Shown here one piece after another: positions 57,536 through 64,000 of a stretch of DNA of 64,000 bases; the first letter of the stretch is position 1; each line of letters starts with the position of its first letter. The DNA is taken from NCBI GenBank assembly GCA_963920705.1, contig OY987226.1:30504424-30568423 (forward strand), written 5' to 3'. A program made the translations under genes and the position numbers. Source of the stretch: Odiellus spinosus (Eukaryota > Arthropoda > Arachnida > Opiliones > Phalangiidae). The notes beneath the pieces were generated by a model that saw only the letters and a list, made by a program, of their open reading frames with translations, had not been told where the DNA came from and made no database searches.

Positions 57536-57942
57536 GGTTTTTAATTTGAAAATGATTTAGTAGTTACTTCAAGGCGGGGTAGCGAGAGTGATACTTTCAT
57601 ATATCTAATAAACGCTATTTATTCTCAACCGCTTAATAAAACACACAAATTTAATTTAATTTTTATTTCAAAAAATGTATACACTTCCCAATCATAAATT
57701 TACAAGTATTAGAAAACCGACGTGTATTTCTATAGTATGTACAGTTCAACGTGAAGTATCATTTGTAGGGTCACTTAATTTGAAGGATAGGCTAGAGAAC
57801 CGGTGTTTCCCCCGAATTCTACGCTGAATTTCGAGAGACATATTAACTTGTATCATCCAGAAAAATACCCTACTCTACCCACTTTTAATGCCGAGTATTT
57901 GAATACGCATTCCCATCGGTCTCCCTGGTAGTGTAAATATCC

Positions 57943-59400
57943 CGAGACCATGTAATCGCTCGATGCCCTACCGAATATACAAAATACCCGTAAACATCTA
58001 TATCGCTTTTGAAGTAGATAGACCTATTCCATATGTTACACTCTTTTCTAGGCATATAAATTCATTTCCGGGTTTTATATATACAATACGTGCAAATTAA
58101 AGGACCGCTTATCTTTAAAAATTCACCCGCCTTTCATTCAGAATAACACGGAGAGGATTGATTGAGAGTGTGTAAATAAAACTATATATTTCAAGGATAT
58201 AAACAAATGAAATCGTAAAATTTTCTCTCCCCGAGTGTATCAACGATGCTGGTAAAGTGATATTTAACATCTTGAAAGGTTAAATTAACCAAAAAATGAT
58301 AAAAATGGGTGCCGTGTCACTCCTCCTTTCGTCGTACGTTTGAAGTACTCTGGAAATTTTCCAACGCACCCAGGTGATAAGTACCCCCGTGATAATTGTT
58401 AAGCTCGGAGGTCAAAGTACCGTCGTCCTGTCCTCTGTCGTCGTATAAAAAATAATAACGACTTTCCATACACCCTCATGATAATAATAATAGACAATTC
58501 GAAACTCGTGGTTCCATAGAACCCTATGTTATTGATCGACGGTTGAAGTGACCACCCCCACCAGAATAACCGTAATTCCGAGTCCACCTAATCGCTCGAT
58601 GCCCTACCGAATCTACAAAATACCCTTCAAGTGTCGATTTTGAAGTAGTCTTATTCCATATGTTTCACTCTTTTCTAGTCATATAAATTCATTTCAGGAT
58701 TTTATAAACAAAATACTTATAAGTTAAAGGAACGCTTATCTACAAAAATTCACCCTCCTTTCATTCAGAATAACACGAGGAACTGAATTAGAGTCTGTAA
58801 ATAAAACTATATATTTCAAGGATATAAACATATGAAATCGTAAAATTTTCTCCCCCGGGTGTACCAGCCATGTGATATTTAACGTCTTGAGAAGCTAAAT
58901 TAACCTAAAAATGGGTACCGTGTCGCTCTTCCTTTCGTCGTACGTTTGAAGTACTCTGGAAATTTTCCAACGCACCAAGATGATAAGTACCCCCCGTGAT
59001 AATTGTTAAGCTCGGAGGTCAAAGTACCGTCGTCCTGTCCTCTGTCGTCGTATAAAAAATAATAACGACTTTCCATACACCCTCATGATAATAATAATAG
59101 ACAGTCAAAACTGACGGTCCCATAGAACCTTACGTTATTGATCGACGGTTGAAGTGACCACCCCACCGGAATAACCGTAATTCCGAGTCTGCCTAATCGC
59201 TCGATGCCCTACCCAACCTACAAAATACCCATCTAGTGTAGTTTTTGAAGAAGATAGTCCTATTCCATATGTTTCACCCTTTTTCAGTGTCCAAATTCAT
59301 TTCCGGATTTTACACAATACGTACAAATTAAAGGAGCGCTTATCTATAAAAATTTTACCCGTCTTTCATTCAGAATAAGACGAGGAGGATTGATTGGAAG
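57943..59400. repeat. ~610-bp tandem repeats, right arm
   Basis: Mirror of 51960-53420. No added content. Confidence 0.88.
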
Positions 59401-59589
59401 TATGTAAATAAAACTATATATTTCGAGGTGATAAACATTTGAAATCGTAAAATTTTGTCCGCGAGCTTGTCGACTGTGATAGCGTGGAAATAAATAAAAT
59501 GAAGCCCGAATATTCATACTGATAAGCGAGCGTGGCTTTGCTCTTTCCTATCGTCGTACGTTTGAATCCTACCAAATATCGTTCTCCCA

Positions 59590-60360
59590 CAGACCCCCGC
59601 GTTAAATGATAAGCCCATTGAAATCGACGCTCAGTGACATGTTAGGCCGATAACAACACTTTCCCTACCACGCTCTCGCGTGAAGCCGGTGGAAATGATA
59701 ACCCCATTGAAATCGTTGGTCGAAACGTAGCCCCCCCATGCTCGGTGTCCGCGTACAACTGTAACGAGATGCTACCATAGACCCCCATGTTATAGCTCAA
59801 CGGTCAAAGTGACCGCCCTTATCACGCTCTCGCGTGAAGTCGGTAGAAATGATAACCCCATTGAAATCGACGTTCGCCCGTGCTCAGTGTTAGGCCGATA
59901 ATATCTCATAGAACCCCATGTTATAGCTCAACGGTCAAAGTGACCGCCCTTAGCACGCTCTCGCGTGAAGCCGGTAGAAATGATAACCCCATTGAAATCG
60001 ACGTTCGCCCGTGCTCAGTGTTAGGCCGATAATATCTCATAGAACCCCATGTTATAGCTCAACGGTCAAAGTGACCGCCCTTACCACGCTCTCGCGTGAA
60101 GCCGGTAGAAATGATAACCCCATTGAAATCGACGTTCACCCGTGCTCAGTGTTAGGCCGATAATATCTCATAGAACCCCATGTTAATGAGTGAACAATCC
60201 TCCTGCCGTCGCGTTTAGCCGGCAATATCGGACCAGCCCCTCACCCGAAATTCGACGGTAATCTATATAGTCCCGTCGGCTAAGGGTCGCCTGTCTCGCG
60301 GCATGAACGGCTCCTGAAAACGCCAACGGACCCGAAACCCCATGTTATCCCTATGGGAAA
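59590..60360. repeat. 131-bp terminal repeats with IR3 motifs, right arm
   Basis: Mirror of 51124-51780 with one extra 131-bp unit (unit starts at 59791, 59922, 60053). GGTCAAAGTGACC at 59802-59814, 59933-59945 and 60064-60076. Confidence 0.88.
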
Positions 60361-60400
60361 TTGCAACCCCGTTCTCTTAAACGCTCATTATTTATATACT

Positions 60401-61499
60401 TATTTAGGTGAGAAGCTCTTAATTTAACCTACGTAAATACGTTCTACGACATTTGGGAGTTTCATCGTCCTGTTATAGAGCAAGTAGAACTGATGAAATT
60501 TGGCTTCCTGAATGAACAAAATTCTCCGCGGATTAGCTAAATTGTCTCGCTTCACCAATTTAACTCCAGTACAGAATGCCTATATAAAGATAAAGGAGCT
60601 ATTAAAAGTTTTGCAGCGAATACAATAATCATAATTCTAATAAAGGAGATTTCTTTCGTATAATCACCGTCAATTTTTGGTATTTGGTTTATTTGCGTCG
60701 AAAGATCATATTCCGATTTTAAGGTGGAGTACTTTTTATTAAACCTAAACCCACCAAATTGACTAGTAACTCCAATATTATAGTTGAGATATAGCAATTT
60801 TGGTCCTAAAAATTCTGACTCAGCGTACTGTTTCGCCTACGTAAGGTTATTTTTTTTAGTTTAAAAAAAGTGCTAGTTTTTGAGAAATTTAGCCATTTGT
60901 AGTGCTCGAAAATTGATACAAAATGTTAAATTTCGAAAAATATCGTCAAAGGAACTATTTTATAATTTGAGCAAAAATATTTCTTGAATTAATTTCTCTA
61001 GGGTACGCGTAACTAATTATGACGCCACGGGATGACATGATCACGTCACTGGATGACACGATGACGTCACTGGATGACATTTTTTTGGCGGCAGACATGG
61101 AATTCTCTATGTATGGCTTGCTTTTTCTAATGTTTTATGATATTAGTCCGTTTTGAACGGATTTTATTTTTATTCCAACAACAAAGACACCTAAAACGTA
61201 ATATATTTTAATATATTCAACAGATTTTAAGTAAATCTTGCACATATATATTTCATCCGGTAGAGTTATTAGTGATAGTTTTTAGGAGTCTTTCTTTAGT
61301 TAAGAATTAAAAAAAATATTGTAATATTTTTAAGAAATATACTGGAATTATTTCACAAAGAATAAATAACAATTAATGTTATCAAATTTATATAAAAAAT
61401 TCCTTTAGTTTTTTTAGTACTTTTTACTCGCTAAGTCTTTTCCAAAATTAGTTTAAAAATTTCTTTCTTAGTTTTTAGATTTCAAAATTTCCCAACCAA
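60401..61499. other. No supported gene
   Basis: AT-rich, unrelated to the palindrome. A short 'tgacgtcactggatgaca' tandem word at 61040-61080. Frame 60552-60797 on the minus strand is unsupported. Confidence 0.5.
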
Positions 61500-62500
61500 A
61501 AATGTCTAGGAAAGTTAAAGAATTTCATAAATGTTAAAAGGCATAGTTTTCACGAACATTTCTCGAACTTAAGTGTATTTAATTAATCCGTGAGCCAACG
61601 TTGAGCGAAATAAATATTACTATTACTTCTGTATTTTTATTGGTTTGGAATTTTATTTCTACTCTTTTAAGGGTTTGATCTGAGCGTTTTTTTAAGGGTG
61701 AGAAGCAAACTCTTTTTTCTATAATAAATACAAATGTTTCGAGGAGAAAAAAAATTATGCATACGCCTTAACCTTAGGGCGTGCGAAACGAACCGTGAAA
61801 AAGTGAATGCGAAATGGATCGAGCCGAAGGGGATCGGGAAAAGGCCCGAGACCAAGGGAGTACGAAAAGCGAAAAATATAAAAGAATAATCGAGAAATAA
61901 AAATTCGAATAATGAAAAGTCGGAGAATAAGAAACACCCTATAAAACCACGCGAAATGTATAGTTCTTTTCAGCCCAAGAGTGTTTCACGGTCAAGTCAT
62001 AAAACTCTCAAGGCTCCCACTAGTTCCCTAAAAATACCTAAAATACCTACTTTTTTTTTAAGTTCCCCCTAAACCACCCAAAAATCGTGGTTTTGGAATT
62101 TAAGCGATTTTTTTACAACTTTTGAACGCTCCTAGAGAAACATAATTTAAGATTTCTCGACAATTAAAAGGTTTTTATTCGTAAAACTCGCATTCTTGGG
62201 TCGAGTCATACTACGGTGCTAAAATTACTTTTTCATGTTTCGAGTTACTAACGATTTAGGGATTTCAGTGTCGTGTATCTGAAAAAAATAGTTTACCATT
62301 TAAAAATAACTTTAATTTTCAAAATATGATATTCTACAAATTTTCTGTTGGTGTAATCTCAGTACGTAGGTATTTAAAACGAATTTAGCTTTCAATTTTT
62401 GGTTTTCATGAATTAATTCGGGAAAACTCTCCCTTTTCGGGGCACAAGACACGAGCTACTGTCCATCTACTCGTGACTTAATATAAGGATTTCTCAAAAG
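61500..62500. repeat. Repeat family R, partial copy
   Basis: 'aacttttgaacgctcc', 'taatttaagatttctcga' and 'tttttattcgtaaaactcgc' (62116-62190) match 48500-48600 and 63525-63600. The stretch 61780-61935 is a reiterated 'gaaaaagcgaa' type sequence; its minus-strand frames are by-products. Confidence 0.6.
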
Positions 62501-62529
62501 TGCGATGCAAAATTTGTTTTTCGTGATTC

Positions 62530-63890
62530 TTGGGAAAAAAAGAGCTTATAATGATTGGTTTTCGTACGTCAAATAGTGGGAAATGAATCGCTAAGCTTTG
62601 GTCGTCGTTACCCTACGCCCGCGGAGTTTCGCGTTCTTTTCGCGAGACACCATATCCCCCGTGACTACTAGATTTAGAAATTTTCCATCGAAAAATGACT
62701 AGAAAAGTTAAAGGGAAACTTGGAGCTAAAAATTATACAATTTTTTAGTATATATTCGGAATCACCTTCCCCAAAAATGTATTTGAAAATTTTTACAGAC
62801 GTTTTTGGTTTTTAAATTAATTTCAAAAGTTTGGCAAAATTTGAATTTTAGTAAATATAAATTCGGACCAATCGTATTATATCTACCCTTAACCGCGCAT
62901 TAAAATAATAGGCCGGCGTTCGATGCCCAAGACCTTAAGTATTTTAACGTTACGACATTACAATCGCGGTCCGAATTTATATTTACTACAATTCAAAATT
63001 TACCAAAGTTTAGAAATTATTTTAAACACGAAAAACGTGTCTAAAAATTCTGATAAAACTCTCTAATACGTTTTTTGGCACGGTGATTCGGAAAATAAAT
63101 TAAAAAGCGTACCATTTTTAGCTAGAAGTTAGTCTTTAAAAAATTTTGTTTTCGCGATAAATTCTCGAACTTACGTTGAACGAACAAAATTACGTTCATA
63201 TATATTTTTACAACAGCGACGAGCACTACATTTACGGATTTTCATATCTCATATAGGTCGAGATAATATGCGATTTTCAAGGAAATTGGCGACAAACGCC
63301 TTGGTTATATAGTCCTCCTTCTTAGCGTTAACTTGGCTAGGTTTGTCTACGCTCCCTATTTTTACACTTTCGGTTTAATAAACATGACGTATGTAGCTGA
63401 TATGTGACTGATTTGATCGAAACATTTCTTTTTACGGTCAAATCTACCAGAGAGCACGCCATTTCTTTATTACTTTCCGCGTAAAATTGGTAATGGGTGA
63501 TTTTACGAATTTTCAGGAATTTTATCAACTTTTGAACGCTTCTGGACGCGTAATTTAGGATTTCTCGAAATCCAAAAATGTTTTTATTCGTAAAACTCGC
63601 AAAATTTCTTGGGTCAAGTTAATATTCTGAGTCAGATTAAGGAGCCATAGCTTTCAAATTTTCATCAGATTTTCGAGTTACGGATGATTAGGTGAGGTTC
63701 AGTGTTTTGTGTCTGGCAAAATAAGCCCACCTTAAACGTTAGAGAAGGAATAATATTACCACGGAGAAAAATTGCAGATTAGATTGTGATAGTATAATTA
63801 CTACATAGCTATTTAAAACGAATTTAGCTTTCAATAATTGGTTTTCGTATATTATACGGGAAAAACTATTCCCTTTTGGGTTGCGCAAGA
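62530..63890. repeat. Repeat family R, copy 2
   Basis: Same orientation as 47460-48850, with shared words ttttcgtacgtcaaatagtg, gtcgtcgttaccctacgccc and aaagggaaacttggagct. The inner hairpin is partly deleted here (62885-62970). 63891-64000 shows nothing recognisable. Confidence 0.85.
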
Positions 63891-64000
63891 CGAAACCCAA
63901 GGATAAATTGACGGAATTTCTAAAAACCGGGGATTCCAAATCTCGAAAAGGTACGCTCTTTCAGCTACGGTTGTGCTTCGCCGGGGCACAAATTGTAAAA

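Larger units (their letters stand above)
51085..60400. repeat. Giant palindrome 2 with 230-bp unique spacer
   Basis: Left arm 51085-55566 and right arm 55797-60400 are near-identical inverted copies (paired positions sum to 111363 near the centre). The spacer 55567-55796 is unpaired. The outermost sums rise to 111485 because the right arm has one extra 131-bp repeat unit and the left has a 9-bp insertion. Both arm ends start agtatataaataatgagcg and then flanking sequence diverges at once, so the borders are sharp; no target duplication is evident. Arms carry a spliced 209-aa gene, a PPP1R15-like small gene and a promoter facing the spacer. Confidence 0.95.

Noticed and set aside
61667-61937. 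Two overlapping minus-strand frames
   Set aside because: Come from a reiterated purine-rich sequence; no family or signals.

Overview
The window is eukaryotic and most probably from an arthropod nuclear genome. It is AT-rich, its genes carry short GT-AG introns and TATA boxes, there are no bacterial operons, many short (TTAGG)n/(CCTAA)n tracts occur (the canonical arthropod telomere unit), and the transposon mix is Penelope-like, mariner-like, hAT-like and foldback. The species cannot be named from the sequence.

Layout. 1-8360 is a near-perfect giant palindrome (centre 4180.5) that runs off the left edge. Each arm carries a 356-aa C2H2 zinc-finger gene with an 89-bp intron, a 94-aa cysteine-rich gene with a 5'UTR intron, and a PC4-like gene. 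Only the right copy of the PC4-like gene is complete, and its start codon is created by splicing. 9.1-10.44 kb holds repeats that share a motif block with the palindrome. 10.57-12.8 kb is a Penelope-like retroelement (RT plus GIY-YIG) broken by a 20-bp tandem duplication. 13-18.4 kb is minisatellite, foldback and TIR elements.

The only host-like gene recognised is a TLC-domain membrane protein resembling ceramide synthase. Its exons are 18485-18647, 19506-19686, 42696-42852 and 42921-42989. The 23-kb intron between the second and third is packed with transposons: a nested inverted-repeat complex at 20.6-32.3 kb with a rearranged mariner-like element, a TIR element, foldbacks and hAT-like elements with 8-bp target duplications. 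The exon expected to encode the conserved His-Asp part of the TLC domain was not found.

43-51 kb holds more foldbacks, an hAT-like element, tandem repeats and a scrap of non-LTR endonuclease. 51085-60400 is a second giant palindrome: arms of about 4.5-4.7 kb around a 230-bp unique spacer (55567-55796). Each arm carries a spliced 209-aa gene (broken by a nonsense codon in the right arm) and a 65-aa protein that looks like the minimal PP1/eIF2alpha-phosphatase regulatory domain of PPP1R15/GADD34, a module also found as stand-alone small proteins in some large DNA viruses. An ORF starts in the left arm and reads across the spacer. 60.4-64 kb holds further copies of the repeat family seen at 47.3-48.9 kb.

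Main inference: the two palindromes look like integrated, virus-like or selfish DNA of related architecture (inverted duplicate arms, small intron-bearing genes with their own promoters, hairpin-forming or spacer centre, reiterated repeats). The first has an asymmetric nested hairpin at its centre, as expected for a dimer junction of a hairpin-ended linear genome. Nothing resembling a replication enzyme or capsid is visible in either, so the class stays open.
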